Positions 1-11,449 of a stretch of DNA of 64,000 nucleotides are shown piece after piece. Both the position numbers and the translations under genes were made by a program. How positions within the stretch are numbered: the first letter of the stretch is position 1; each line of letters opens with the position of its first letter. This DNA is from Adiantum capillus-veneris (Eukaryota; Streptophyta; Polypodiopsida; Polypodiales; Pteridaceae): positions 121,607,970 through 121,671,969 of the forward strand of contig CM043962.1 in the NCBI GenBank assembly GCA_014529385.2, given 5' to 3'. The notes beneath the pieces were generated by a model. It was given only the letters and a program-made list of their open reading frames with translations. It did no database searches and was not told where the DNA came from.

Positions 1-3000
1 CCATTTTTTCCAGATTTCTTTTGTAGCAATGGCTACCCCAGCTCCGCTGTCTAGTATTGCCATCGTGTTCACTCCTTGGAATTCAACTGGTAAGGTTGTA
101 TTCCCCTCTTCACCTTCGCAATACTCTCCGACCTTGTTTAAGGGTACAGGCTTAGCGTTCTTTTGTGGTTTGCTCAGCTCTTGTATACCCTCTTGCAGTC
201 TCGATGTTGGGTCTTTTATCCCAAATTTCTCCAAGCATTTTCCTACAGTGGTCCACATATGTGGTCTTATCCTCAAAAGCTCAGCTAGAGTGATAGTGCA
301 TGTCACTGGTGTTGACAAGATCTCTATCAATCCTTGCGAGTCCATGACTTTTTCTGATGAGATTCTTCGTGAGGGAAGTGCTCTAATCTTGGATTTTGCT
401 TCATACTCTCCTAAGTATGAAGGTAAGGTATTCAGTGAATGAGGTTTGCTCTCCATTGTTCTAACAGAGCCCCCATCTCCCCAGTAAGATTGCAGATCCA
501 AGTCCACTTGAGATCCTGCCTCAAATTCCACTATGGGAGGATTCCTGATGTCCTTTTCCCAATTTGTGTGATTAGCTTGGCAACTTAGCTCGTTTGCAAA
601 GTTTGCCTCTCTCACTTGTTTCCAAAATTCATTGTAATCCTCATCTCTTCCGTAAATCCTCTGTATGACTGGATGAAAACTCTCTATCTCCTGATCGTTT
701 GTGTTCAATACTATGCCGTCATCCTTGTGTGTATCTTCAGGCTTTTGTGCACTGGGAGTCTTTTCAGCTACCCGTGAAATGATAGTCTCTTGCTGAATTG
801 GGTTTTCCATTCCACAATTCATTGTTTCTCTTGGTGGTTCTAATAAGGCTTGTGCAGTCTCGATCATTCTCTGGCACATTTCAAGTCTTTGCTTTTCCAA
901 TTCCGCGTTTGGGTATGTCATCCACCTCTGTTCTTGTGTTTGGTTGTTCTTTAACCTACCTTCATAAGCTCTCATCAGTGCGTCCAATGGTTCGTGTACT
1001 TTGTCGACTAGCACTGATCCCCCTGAGCTTAAGCTCGTTGTTTCTTTGATACTCTTTTGTTTCGTTCTTTCCGGGCTCATCTCTCGTTTCCCGTTTTGAC
1101 TCTCAAGTTTTTCTAATCTATCTTTAGTTTGCTTTAGTTCCTCAGCTAGAATAGCGTCTTCACGTTCTTTTCTCAACTTCATGCGTGCTTTTCGAGCTTT
1201 CCATGTGTTTCTATGACTCCGCGGTCCTTGACTAACCACTTCAGTCGCTAACTTTCCATTCTCAGGTTCTCTAGTGGTTTTCTTAGCTTGAGCTCTAGTA
1301 ACAACTTGCGTTGGTATCAGAGTTCCATTTTCGGACCCACTGCTGGTAGGAATAGTTTCTAGCACATTCAATGTCGTCTTTTGCACTTTGTTTGGATTCT
1401 TTGAACAATCCTCAATGAAGTGAGTAACCCCACACTCAGTGCAATAAGCGTTAATTCTAATGATTTCCGTATGTGGACAAACATTCATCAGATGGTCACC
1501 TCCACACTTGTAACAGGGTCCTAGTGCTGGTCTTGGTCCCATTTGATTCGTCCTTTGTGGATAGGATGGTCTTTGTCCTGTTAACCCTCCATGAGCTATG
1601 AACATCAATGTTCTTGCATCCAAATTGTATCTCTCTTCATGAGAAGCACTTGTAACTGTTGGTGTTCCAACATTCCCAATCATGTCCCATGGTTCTGGTT
1701 GTTTGGGTTTTTCTGGTGGGTAATACACAGTTGGAGACATGTGTGCACCAGATTCTTCATAATAGGCTTGAACAGGCACTAAGGCTTGTTCTTCCTGATT
1801 CTCTAAGGTTGGTGCATATCTAATGCCCACTGGTCTTGCTCCTGGTAAAGGTGGTTGTTGTCCCAATACCGGTTGCGGTCTTTCTATCCCCATAGGTCCT
1901 GGTACATTTTCCGTTGGGTATCGAGGTACTGGATGTACCTGAGGTGGTGCTAATTGAGCAGGAGGTGCATACTGACGCTCCCTTACATACCCTTTGTTGT
2001 AATAGTACTCCTCTGTTGGATGGTTTGTCCATTTTTGTTCAATAGCACACCATTTCAGTGGTTTTGGCAATGGTTTTTGGTATGGTGCCCTCCTTTTTAG
2101 AGCATCTTCTATCATTTGCTCTACATTTGGCATGGTTGTTGTTTGAACAATTTTTTTAGTGGTAGTCTCGCTCGCTACGGAGGAAGAGCTACTAGATGCA
2201 AAATCTGTATCCGCTGACACCTCTCCATAAACCGTACAGTTATCCACTAAGTACAATGCTTCTCTCGTTACTTGCTCGAAACTTGTACAAGCTTTCAAGT
2301 GCAAGTCCTTCTTGAGAGTGTCGTTTCTCAATCCTTCAATAAAGAGAACAGATAGTCTGTCATCTTGTGGTCGTTCACGTACTGGACATCTCTCAATGTA
2401 TTGTTTGAAGCGAAGTGAAGCTTCCTTCACTTTTTCGTGTTCTCTCTGTTTAAAAGCATATATTTGTGAGACCGTATTGTGCTTAATCCCTCGTTTTGAG
2501 AATTCCTCAGCAAACTCTCTTAGCAAATAGTCAATGTCATGGAATCCCCCTCTGTTCAGCGGTTGAAACCATGTCAATGCCGTACCTTCTAGAGTAAGAC
2601 CAAATCCCTCGTATTGTGTATGGAAATCTGTTATCTGCTCAGCTCTTAAGACTTGCTTAAAGAGTGACACATGTGCATACGGATCTCCTTAACCACCATA
2701 CTTCTTTGGCATACACTTGGCTACTTGAGATGGTCTCATACGTCTATGGTCTGCTACCAATCTCATTGCTCCTGTGTCCCGGCTAAAGCTTTCTCTAGCA
2801 TCATGGACTTCATGGGTTACCCTTGTCGGTTCCCCTGCCCTGAGTCTACTACTAGGAGGTAAATGTGATGGTTCCGCTTCGAACCTTGGACCTGGAGTGG
2901 TATATGTGGGGATTGGAACTGCACTACCTCGATTCGTATCCATTGACTCTCTGGAATGTAATGATCCCATTGGTCCGGGCTTCGAGTACTGAGGTTGACT

Positions 3001-3903
3001 GAAAGAGTTAGCAGCCTGAACTCTTTGTCCTCCTGTTGTCATTGGGTTTTGCACTCCATTTGTTGGTGCTGGTCTTTGTGAGCTAGAAGTAACATAATAC
3101 TGATGTAGTGGTCCCCCAAAGTATGTATATCCTTCTAATTCTTTCTTGCCCATTGTTGAGTATTGCCTCCCATACTTGTCGTAAGCGGCAATTTTCACTT
3201 CCGATCCCTCTGTGTAGGTAAAGACATAAAGTCTTTTTTGGTCTGTCAACTCTCCAGTGTAGGGTTCTTCACATCTATAATAGAGATCTTGCTCCCCATT
3301 ATTATATTTGTATAGCCCCACATAGATGTTATCAGTGCTGATCCTTGTAGTTTCATTCTCTCTTCTCAACCTCGCATCAGGGAAGTTCATTATTGGTGCT
3401 TTCTCCTCAAGTTCTTCATCTACTTTGGCTTTGGTGCCCATCAATCCCCACTTGTCCACAATGTTAGGGTTTAGGACTACCAAATACATGGTACCCTCGT
3501 CATCTAGATATCTATCTCCGCTATAGCTCACAGGCACTAAGTCCTTGAACTCACTAGGTCTATCTTATATCTTTACACAATAGCGGTCCATTCCATCTTT
3601 GTAGATCTTGGCACCTTGCTCATTGTCGTACTGGTATTTTATGAACAATAGCTTCATTGTGGCGGAAGGGTTTGATGGTCCTACTGCCATATTTTCTCTG
3701 TTGTTCAGGTTCAAGTGTTCCAAGTGTTCGGTGAAAATCTCGTAAGATCTCTCCGAAGAAGTATCAGAAACACTTCCTTCAAAGATCGGCTCTAATGGTT
3801 GCACCCAACTTTGGTTTACACTTCCCTCGGTTGATATGACACTTGCTTGTTCCCCTTGTTTTGGTTGGTTATTCTGGAGATTCCTGCCCGATCTCAAATT
3901 CAT
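1..3903 (-). pseudogene. gag-pro: gag-protease polyprotein of E1, two in-frame stops, partial
   Basis: One minus-strand frame runs from ATG 3903-3901 to the window edge, about 1301 codons, interrupted only by TAA at 3567-3565 and TAA at 2691-2689. I checked every codon from 2688 to 1 and found no other stop and no frameshift. Order: NLRSGR start; a 280-residue N-terminal region of unknown fold; a retrotransposon gag (capsid-like) domain at about 2690-2230; two zinc knuckles of CX2CX3HX4C type at 1513-1477 and 1443-1405, one residue shorter than the usual CX2CX4HX4C; a charged Lys/Arg/Glu segment near 1200-1060; and a retropepsin start with Asp-Ser-Gly-Ala at 51-40. Gag packages element RNA and the protease matures the polyprotein. 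Both stops could be CAA-to-TAA changes. Confidence 0.9.
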
Positions 3904-4070
3904 CAATTCCCCTAAAGGACTTTAACTTTTCCGTCTCGGCAATTTGTTTTCCCAATTTTTTGTGGTCAGAATTTATCCAAACTGATTGATACTTGGTCAA
4001 TTGTTTAATCTTGTCAGTTGGACAACTTCTGTTTCATCAAGTGAGAATTTTGTTGCAGTTATGCTGAAAA

Positions 4071-4807
4071 AGACATTATACGCGTATGATGTCTTTTTTC
4101 ACAGATTTGGACTATTTTGGTTATGCTCACTCTCAGTAGCCCCCTTATGCTCAGTAGCCCCCTTATGCTCTGTCCACTCACAAAATTCAGTTTGAACTCG
4201 GTTTGAGCAAGTTATGGCTAATTTAGGCTTTTCTTGGCAATTTTCCGCTTTTGACTTGTTTTGGGTCAATTGTGATCCAAATGGGATGAAACTTGAAATA
4301 TAACCTCTAGACAGCTATTACAATGGATCTGTGTTGGCAAAGTATCAAAATATATTCAAAATTAGGTCAAAGACATAATACGCGTATGATGTCTTTTTCA
4401 TCAATTTGGGTCAAGACTTGATATTTTTGCTTTCTACAGTGTTTGCAACAATCTTGTCAGGTCAGATATCAAGAATAAGCAGTGGATGTGCTAAAAGACA
4501 TTATACGCGTATGATGTCTTTTGTCCCAGATTTTGACTATTCTTGGTTTTAAGCCTTCTCCAATGTTTATAATTGAGTTTCAAGTGTTTTTGTCAGGTTT
4601 GAATGTAAAAACAAGATCTGAATCCAAAATTTCCTATTCTTTGCGTTTCTTGGACTCCGACTTGTCTTTTTGGGTTTCTTTGAGTGTTAATGCTCTTGTT
4701 TTAAGTTGAAATTAGGGTATAACCCCCCTTTTGAACACTCTGGTAAAGTCAAAATTTCTGTTTTGGTCTCTGTTTGGTCATTTAGACATCATACGCGTAT
4801 GATGTTT
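4071..4807. repeat. Array of four 24-bp palindromes with core ATCATACGCGTATGAT
   Basis: Near-identical inverted repeats lie at 4071-4094, 4371-4394, 4496-4519 and 4784-4807. The copy at 4784 is a perfect palindrome over its central 21-22 bases around the ACGCGT centre; the others differ by one or two bases in one arm. They are spaced about 125 to 300 bp apart in the leader. In RNA each would fold into a hairpin; in DNA each is a symmetric site that could bind a dimeric factor. Related copies occur in E3. The function is unknown. Confidence 0.9.
4133..4168. repeat. Two tandem 18-bp units in E1 leader
   Basis: The unit TCAGTAGCCCCCTTATGC is present twice, head to tail and exact. It lies between the first and second palindromes and looks like a local slippage duplication. 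Confidence 0.9.
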
Positions 4808-5326
4808 AAAGTTGCAGATTTTCAGTTTTTTGGCACAGAATCCTTCCTAAAGCTTTCTCAAGTGCTCAGCAACTCCCAAATACACAGAAAATTTCTCTGA
4901 CTTTTGTTTATTGCAAGTTTCACTACTAACTCGACGGTTTAGTGATCTAACATGCAATCAACCATATCAAGCAAATACTCCAATGATTACTAGCTCTAGA
5001 TCAGGATCAAATGAAGTCCTACCTAAGCTATTCCTAATCATAAAATGGGTTTGGTAATTGTGATTTTAAAGAGATCCACTATCACTCACGGACTAGCAAA
5101 TTCTTCTTCTATTAACAACTACTCAACACCAACAAAACAACAAACAAATCTAAGCTGAACTAAAAATACTGTCAACACGGAAGACCCAGGAATACCCCAC
5201 TTCCTAGTATCTCTCGAGATCTTCGGAGTCCACCACTCCTAGATCTTTTCTAACTAAAGTATACAAAGTAGTTTATACGACTCACCTCGTAGGATTATTC
5301 TAAGGTCACCTACTTAGGGCTCTCGT

Positions 5327-5343
5327 CCCCGGCAGCGGCGCCA
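5327..5343 (-). promoter_or_regulatory. E1 primer binding site, inner copy (tRNA-Asp type)
   Basis: The minus strand reads TGGCGCCGCTGCCGGGG, close to the complement of the 3' end of plant tRNA-Asp, the usual primer of Athila/Tat elements. Two bases separate it from the LTR end ending in AACA (plus-strand 5346 onward). Confidence 0.85.
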
Positions 5344-5568
5344 AATGTTAAGGCGGTTACGCCGCTAGCGGAAGCTAAATAGCGAGAACTCAACCAACAA
5401 CAGAATTTGTCAGACGAGGACGGAGCTTGACCCGCACCCCACTTCCTAGTATCTCTCGAGATCTTCGGAGTCCACCACTCCTAGATCTTTTCTAACTAAA
5501 GTATACAAAGTAGTTTATACGACTCACCTCGTAGGATTAGTCTAAGGTCACCTACTTAGGGCTCTCGT

Positions 5569-5585
5569 CCCCGGCAGCGGCGCCA
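5569..5585 (-). promoter_or_regulatory. E1 primer binding site, outer copy
   Basis: Same 17-base tRNA-Asp-like site as the inner copy, produced by the 242-bp duplication. It directly abuts the complete LTR (TG at 5588 on the plus strand), so it is the site in the original position. Confidence 0.85.
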
Positions 5586-5587
5586 AA

Positions 5588-6519
5588 TGTTAAGGCGGTT
5601 ACGCCGCTAGCGGAAGCTAAATAGCGAGAACTCAACCAACAACAGAATTTGTCAGACGAGGACGGAGCTTGACCCGCAGGCGCATAGAAACAACTAGGTG
5701 GGTGTCAAATCACCTACTCGACCTTCTAATGACAATCACTACCAAGGAAATCAAATCTAAGTTCTAAAATACGCAAGTGACTGAAATCCGTACTACGAAC
5801 GAATGCTATACGAAACAGGATCTAGAATCATTGAATCGATCTCAAACTCAAGGGGAAGTCTATACACTAGGTAAGAACAACACCCTAAAGACTTGAACTA
5901 CAAACTCAACCTATAACCACTCCGTGCGGTAAACGCGTATGAAAACAGACCGAAATATACAAGTGACCGAAACTTGACCCCGATGGTACTAATGTGTAGC
6001 TCTACTCGTTGTGGTTCTATAGATATGTTGCACGCTCAATTCCGACACACGAGTTGGAAGAAAACTCACACCGAAGCTCGTAGGAACTTACCACACATAG
6101 AAGCCGATAGCGCGCACTCTTGGTATCTGTGCGTAGCTCTCGCCGTTGCTAACACAATGGCGGTGTCGCTTCTCCAATGGCGGCTCCGTAGCTCGCGTAG
6201 CAAGTAGATAAGACTGTCTCTCTCTCTCTCTCAGACACAGTCACGGCGCTCAAAAACTCACTTTGATTAATAATCTGAATGCCTAGGTTACAAAAACTTT
6301 GGCTTATATACCTCAGCCTTGGAGGTGAGAACATCTCTAACTAATTACATCAGCAAGTGAAATTACTTCGGGATTACAAGCTGGAAACTCAATTGAGTCC
6401 CGTTACTTAATGAATGGCTCAAATCAAAATTAATGTCGGAAAGACATTGATTACAATCAATGGTTACAAAATGATGAGTGTGAGCAAAAATGTGGGTGTG
6501 ATCTTTTGCTGGCTCAACA
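5588..6519 (-). repeat. 5' LTR of E1
   Basis: The plus strand begins TGTTAAGG next to the primer site; a matching end ...CTCAACA at 6513-6519 gives TG...CA termini and a length of about 932 bp. It holds a TATA-like box at 6301-6312 and a short CT tract at about 6215-6232. The outer end is an inference from the terminal dinucleotides; the partner LTR is outside the window. Confidence 0.6.
6301..6312 (-). promoter_or_regulatory. TATA box of E1 LTR
   Basis: On the minus strand GGTATATAAGCC is a strong TATA match placed inside the LTR upstream of the primer site, where the U3 promoter is expected. Confidence 0.6.
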
Positions 6520-9500
6520 ACAGCTAGAACCTGTAGTGAGACGTAATTGTCTATTTTTGTACCCTTTGAAAGCGAGGTATGAGGTTTTTTCTTTCTTTAA
6601 GGGCCCGGAACCGGGACACATCTAACCCAGATATCTCAATTAATGTTACTACCCACTGCCTGGTCTGGTCTTGGGGATCCAAGTTATTGGATCTTGTAGC
6701 ACAGGCTATACAGTGGTGTTGTTCCTTTCTTTGCTTTAGAGAAACACTTGCTTAGAAAGGCCTAAAATAAATTGCATGCATGGAGAAGGGAAAGGTATGC
6801 TTTCCCCGTGTCTCCCTTCAAAAAGGGATCCAAGAACTTAAAAAAACAAGAATAAAGCGCTTCTTTCTTAGCTCCTGTCTGCTTTCTTGAACTGAGCCCC
6901 CGGGAGACAAGACAAGTACAAAGTAGGCGCGGTGGATGTTTCTTCGCCTCGTTCCATTCAGGCCTTATAAACCAAAGCACGCAAAAGCGCTTCTTTGGGC
7001 CAAGGATGGGATGAAGCGCTAAGTTGCTGGAGTTATCACTTCAACGTAACGAGAAGAGAACCTGGCCTAGGCCTCCTCTTTTCGGTTTCATGCATGGTGC
7101 TATTCTCCCTTTTTTATAGTTTCCTTTCGAAATTGTAGACACTTCCTTGCCCTTCCCGTCCTCAAGTAATTCAATTGCAAAAAAACGCCAGGTCTCTAGT
7201 TTGAGAAGGGAGCAAGAAAGCTGACTAGCCGATTTCTCTGGGCCTCCAGACGCCTTCCGCAAAGCTCTTGCCAACATAGCCACAACTCTCTTCTTGAAAG
7301 ATTCCTCGAGCCGCTTCCCATAGATTTCAGTCATATAGCGAGCCGTGTTTTTCACCCCTAGGTGCCACTCGTGTTGTTTTAAGGAGATTTAAGGTCAATT
7401 CTTAACCAAAGGCACCTTAATACGCATACCCAAAAAGGTAGCTTTTCCAAAAGCAATATGCTTTATCTTAGCTGCCATGTCTACCTCTAATAGTGGTTAA
7501 TTTTACAAGAATTCAGTAATTCTGTCCCAGATCCCTCTCACCAAATTCGTGTAACCGGCAATTGTTGGCAATGAGTCATCCGTGTAATGCACGTATTTTA
7601 TCTAAATGAAGTTAGGGTCCCTGATCGAGAAGATGCCTGCCTTTATAATTGCCCTCTTGGCCATAATTGCGATTGATATTCTTTTTTGTTTCATAAAAGG
7701 CTAATTGGCCTTAAAACAGAGACATGCCCTATTCCTTTTGCAGAGCCTACAGGCCTTAATAGTGCTATATTGTCTGACTAATGGCTCTTGCAAAACAGAG
7801 CTTAGTTTTGGTAAAAGAAAAGTTTAAGATATATATCATTCAATCCAGAGCTATTGCAAAATTGACGTGTTATCATTACTTGAATACTTTTTTGGATTTT
7901 TTATAAACATATCCTATAATGTGGGGTTTATGATGACATGGCATTTGATCTTACAAGGCTTGAATTTGACTCCAAATCTTTTCCAATGTGCAGTTAGCTT
8001 ATAGGGTAAAGGGGCCAGTAGTGGGACAACTAACAAAAAAATCATAATTTTGGGGGGGATCCTTGTATGGGGTGGCAGATCATGCAGGGTACGTGGAAGC
8101 CTCTTGTTGTGATTTGCTTCGTATGGGATGGTTATTGGTAGTGGTGTCGGTCTGTGTGATTCCGTGGCTCGGACTGAGCACGGATCTCTTTGTAATTTTC
8201 TGTTCTCAATACAATACACTCACCCATCTATTGTGGGTTCTGCTATTTTTTTTATTTTAAAGATCAACATAATTGGAGTCTTGCGTACGTAGTCTTTGCT
8301 TTCTCCTACAATGAAGGAGTATGATCGTATGTCCAATTGGCAGGTTGTTGAACTTGAGCGTGGCTGGAGGCTTCCTTGGAGATACACTAAAACCATCTAT
8401 AAAACGACTTGCATACACTCATTTATTAGCTTTGTGGCACAAAATACTCATTTTTTCCTATTATTGCGGTCAACCCTTGATTTTTGGGGCATGATTGATT
8501 GATGCAGTGTTACTCTAATCATTATCCCCTCATTTCGAGCTCCAAATCAATGCACACAATTTTGAGCACTTCTTAAGTTCTTATACTACTCTTAAGACCT
8601 GTAAATTGTGGTTTGGGGGGAATTTTTATTCCGTTACGATCCCAAAAGAGTCTTCCACGCTCCTTAAAGAGCCTCCCATACCCCCCTCTTAGAATCACTT
8701 CTCGAATAATTAAAATGTCATTCCTAGATCATTTTAGGGTATTTTGTTCTTTTAAAAAAATCATCATAACCCCTAAAGAAAATCGTAGGGGCTTTGGAAT
8801 GTGTTGGTATGGTTAGCTGTAGAGTTGTAGCTAGTTCAGTGTATGTACAAACTTTTCTACTCTCTCGCAAAGAGAGAGAAAATTTATTGTCAAGCCTAGA
8901 AGCTGCATTTTGATTTCTCAAGAACTTACTTATATGAAGAAAAGAATACTTTTTGGTTGTGAAAGTAGATATATAAACATATTTATGTGTGTATATTTTT
9001 AAGCAAAAAGAGAAACTTGGGCAGTTGTCCAATTAGAGATGCAGCAACCTAGCAAGCTTGCTAATCTTCGTGACACTGGCCAACGTAAAAAAGCAACACG
9101 AAAAGGATTTTATGAACCCTAGTAGCCAACAACGAATATAGAGGGGCTACCACCTGGCTACAATCAATTTGTCGAATGCAAGGCTCAAAAATCAAGTAAA
9201 ATTCATTGAGGTGAAACCCGAGGCCTCACTCCAAAAGCAAGACAGCTGGGTGTCCCAATGTGACACAAACCTTAGAATGGGTGATTTACTATTTGAGTTA
9301 TTAGTGTAGTGTTTTTTTGAAATGCTCATTTGAGTTTGATTTGCATTAAATCAAAATAATACATGCACCGAAAAAAGTGGCATATCCTTATTTATAGATG
9401 ATACTTTGTCTTTAACGTTGAAAAGGTTTCCACCAATAAAAAGAAAAACTCAGCTGAAACTCATGAGGCATTTGTGGTATCCAGTAATGAATAATAATGT

Positions 9501-9656
9501 AAATTAAAATAAACTTATGAATATATCAATCATCATGAGTGCGTTTTCTTTGAAAAGCAGAAAAAGCAAATGAGAAGTTAAAAATGCACCGTGAAAAGCA
9601 ACGGCGAAAAGCAGATTGCTACGTAAAAAATGATAATTGCATTTTCATCGCAGCTC

Positions 9657-9660
<4 letters not shown>
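6520..9660. other. No recognisable gene; possible organelle-derived stretch at 6740-7400
   Basis: From about 6740 to 7400 base composition and wording change: purine-rich runs such as GAAGCGCTTCTTT, CCCGGG and GGATCC recur, in a style I associate with plant mitochondrial spacers. A 104-codon minus-strand frame (7355-7041) is basic and lysine/arginine-rich but not recognised. The remainder (7400-9660) is AT-rich, with short frames only. I can support no gene here. Confidence 0.3.

Positions 9661-9714
<54 letters not shown>
9661..9714. repeat. (CT)27 microsatellite
   Basis: Uninterrupted CT dinucleotides directly upstream of the RNase H reading frame, followed by a short GT tract. Reading frames across it encode only Leu-Ser or Arg-Glu repeats. 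Confidence 0.98.
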
Positions 9715-9717
<3 letters not shown>

Positions 9718-9766
9718 GGTGTGTGTGTATAAACATTTTGGATTGCAACCCGCTAAGCTCTCGAGC

Positions 9767-10484
9767 TATGCCTCTCACTATCGACATTTGCGAAAGCCTA
9801 CCATCATCCTCCTGGCCACCCTCTTCATCGGGTTCTTCCACCCTTTGTTCCACTTGCAACATATACACTGATGGGTCATGTCAACCTCTTGCCAAGCAAA
9901 GGTGTCAGCTTGCGTCTACAGATCCTACCAATGATGTATATTTGATGGCCGGCATCGGTGTCTTCAATGAAGCTACAAGGAAAGGACAGTCCATCAAAGT
10001 CTTGAAGAGAGTTGATAAGAGTGCGTTTGATATTAAAGAGGGGTTGTGCGATATTACTACGGTCGAGCTCCTCGCGATCCGCCATGCTCTACTCTCTTTG
10101 CACTCACAGATTGGTGTACGTGACCTATTATTTGATCATGTCAATATATGGAGCGACTGCTTAGATGAGTTGTCAATCCTCCACAAGTTCCACACCAACA
10201 CTCCATCTCCAAGGCCCTTGCGCACTCGGTGTGACATCAGCATCATTCAAGACATTATATCCCTCGCATCGTCGGTACCTTTTACTATTACAATCCGCAA
10301 AGTTCGTGGGCACTCCAACATCTATGGCAATGACCTTGCAGATTGGCTAGGTAAGTATGCTAGTAGATTGCCCAATTGTTTCCCTGCAAGACCTTTAATG
10401 ACTTGGGACGTAGCTATATTGGACACAAAAACAGATGCATACAAACTCCACTTCCATTACCACAAGTACAATACATGCCCATGA
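9767..10484 (+). CDS. RNase H domain protein, retroelement-derived
   Basis: From ATG 9767 there are about 238 codons. An RNase H1-type fold is visible: YTDGS (first Asp) near residue 36, then TTVELLAIRHAL (Glu), NIWSDC (second Asp) and RGHSNIYGNDLADWLGK (His and last Asp). All residues of the RNase H active site are therefore present, separated by typical distances. Such domains degrade RNA in RNA/DNA hybrids and sit at the C-terminus of plant LINE polyproteins. No reverse transcriptase precedes it; a (CT)27 tract lies 50 bp upstream of the start. It is either a 5'-truncated LINE or an expressed stand-alone RNase H. The frame stops at 10484, but coding-like sequence continues in another frame. 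Confidence 0.75.
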
Positions 10485-10767
10485 TCATGTCACAGCCTCA
10501 CATGCAGCCTATATTTTTCTACAATATACCTCCTCCTTCACCAAGAATTATGGTCCCTCTATATGCATGCTCTTCAATGACAAAGCCAGTACCGACATTG
10601 CCTTTCGTAGGCTATGCTTGTTAGTTCCATATTTAGAGAATACTAGTTTCTCATATGATTGCAGTACTTTGCCACAACAAACAAGGTGCCTTGCTTGTTT
10701 CTCTAGAGACAAAAAGGGGGAAGTGCCAAAGAGCAGCTTTTGTTGGGAGCTAGATTTCCATGCTTGA
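10485..10767 (+). pseudogene. Frameshifted continuation of the RNase H element
   Basis: A second frame overlapping the first (from 10435, to 10767) continues without stop and holds Cys-rich residues near its end (YDCST, CLACFSRDK). It fits the C-terminal tail of a LINE that has suffered one frameshift near 10480. There is no clear domain match. Confidence 0.4.
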
Positions 10768-11269
10768 GCTAGATAAGGCCTGATTATGGCAAGCTGTCTT
10801 GATTATACCACCAATTGTGCCTCAATTGAGGTACTTTTCAAGATGGAAAAGCTGCTTTGAAGCAGGTGATTTTAGAGAATTTCCAGGTTTTGACCTGTCT
10901 TAGTCCAGGAAAGGACCCAGGTGCAATTTTGGTGGCAATGGCGACTAATGAAAAACATTTCTTTTCTCGTCTTTAAACTAATTCTCCAAAGCTCAAGTTT
11001 TTTGTAGACACTGGCTGCTTTTAATTCAGGATGTAGCTCAAAATGGGCCTTGTCTTGTACACTTTTGGTAATGTTAATTATAATTAGGTAGGCGAGTATG
11101 TTTCATTACTTAGCATCTAATCATTTCCGTTTTTTTTCAACAGACTATGTTTCATTACTTAGCATTTAATCATTTCCGTTTTTTTTTCACATAGATAGTT
11201 TTATGGTTTTGCCTTGTGTTAAGGTTTCATACCAATGGTTGAAGAGAAGAACAACCCCTCCCCCCAACC

Positions 11270-11270
<1 letters not shown>

Positions 11271-11304
<34 letters not shown>
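11271..11304. repeat. (AC)n microsatellite in unit U
   Basis: About 17 AC units. The matching place in copy 2 (27864-27950) is much longer and preceded by a run of about 33 C. Confidence 0.95.
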
Positions 11305-11309
<5 letters not shown>

Positions 11310-11449
11310 CAAAGGGTCATTTTCCCTTAGTTGCCTTGCCATTGTTGTAGCTTACTCGTTGCCTTTCATAACAAAGGTGACCAACTCCTCAGAACCCATT
11401 ACTAATCTTTAAGCCATTGTTAGGATCGAAGGGCGCCTTAATATTCTTT

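Larger units (their letters stand above)
3904..5326 (-). other. E1 untranslated leader between primer site and gag
   Basis: About 1.4 kb without coding potential lies between the inner primer site and the gag ATG. Long leaders are usual in Athila/Tat elements. It holds four palindromes (4071-4807), a short 18-bp tandem repeat and part of the 242-bp duplication. Element E3 carries a related leader: both have a similar GTGTTCAAAAGGGG-like stretch after the first palindrome, near 4725-4745 here on the minus strand and near 42170 there. Confidence 0.75.
5194..5677. repeat. 242-bp tandem duplication spanning LTR edge, primer site and leader start
   Basis: 5194-5435 and 5436-5677 are the same sequence at a fixed offset of 242 bp; I saw a single difference, near 5297 versus 5539. 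Each unit holds the first part of the leader, the primer binding site and about 90 bp of LTR end. The element therefore has two primer sites and a partial second LTR edge. The near identity means the duplication is recent. Confidence 0.95.
1..6519 (-). mobile_element. Ty3/gypsy LTR retrotransposon E1 (Athila/Tat-like), 5' part
   Basis: Read on the minus strand the order is LTR (about 6519-5588), primer binding site, long leader, gag and the start of protease, which runs off the left edge. The primer site matches the 3' end of plant tRNA-Asp, as in Athila/Tat elements, and gag opens with the NLRSGR motif also seen in element E2 (YLRSGR). RT, RNase H and integrase would lie outside the window. 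The coding frame is nearly intact, so this looks like the youngest element here. The 3' LTR and target-site duplication cannot be examined. Confidence 0.9.

Noticed and set aside
29-442. Plus-strand 137-codon frame
   Set aside because: It lies opposite the verified gag-protease frame of E1 and has no domain of its own.
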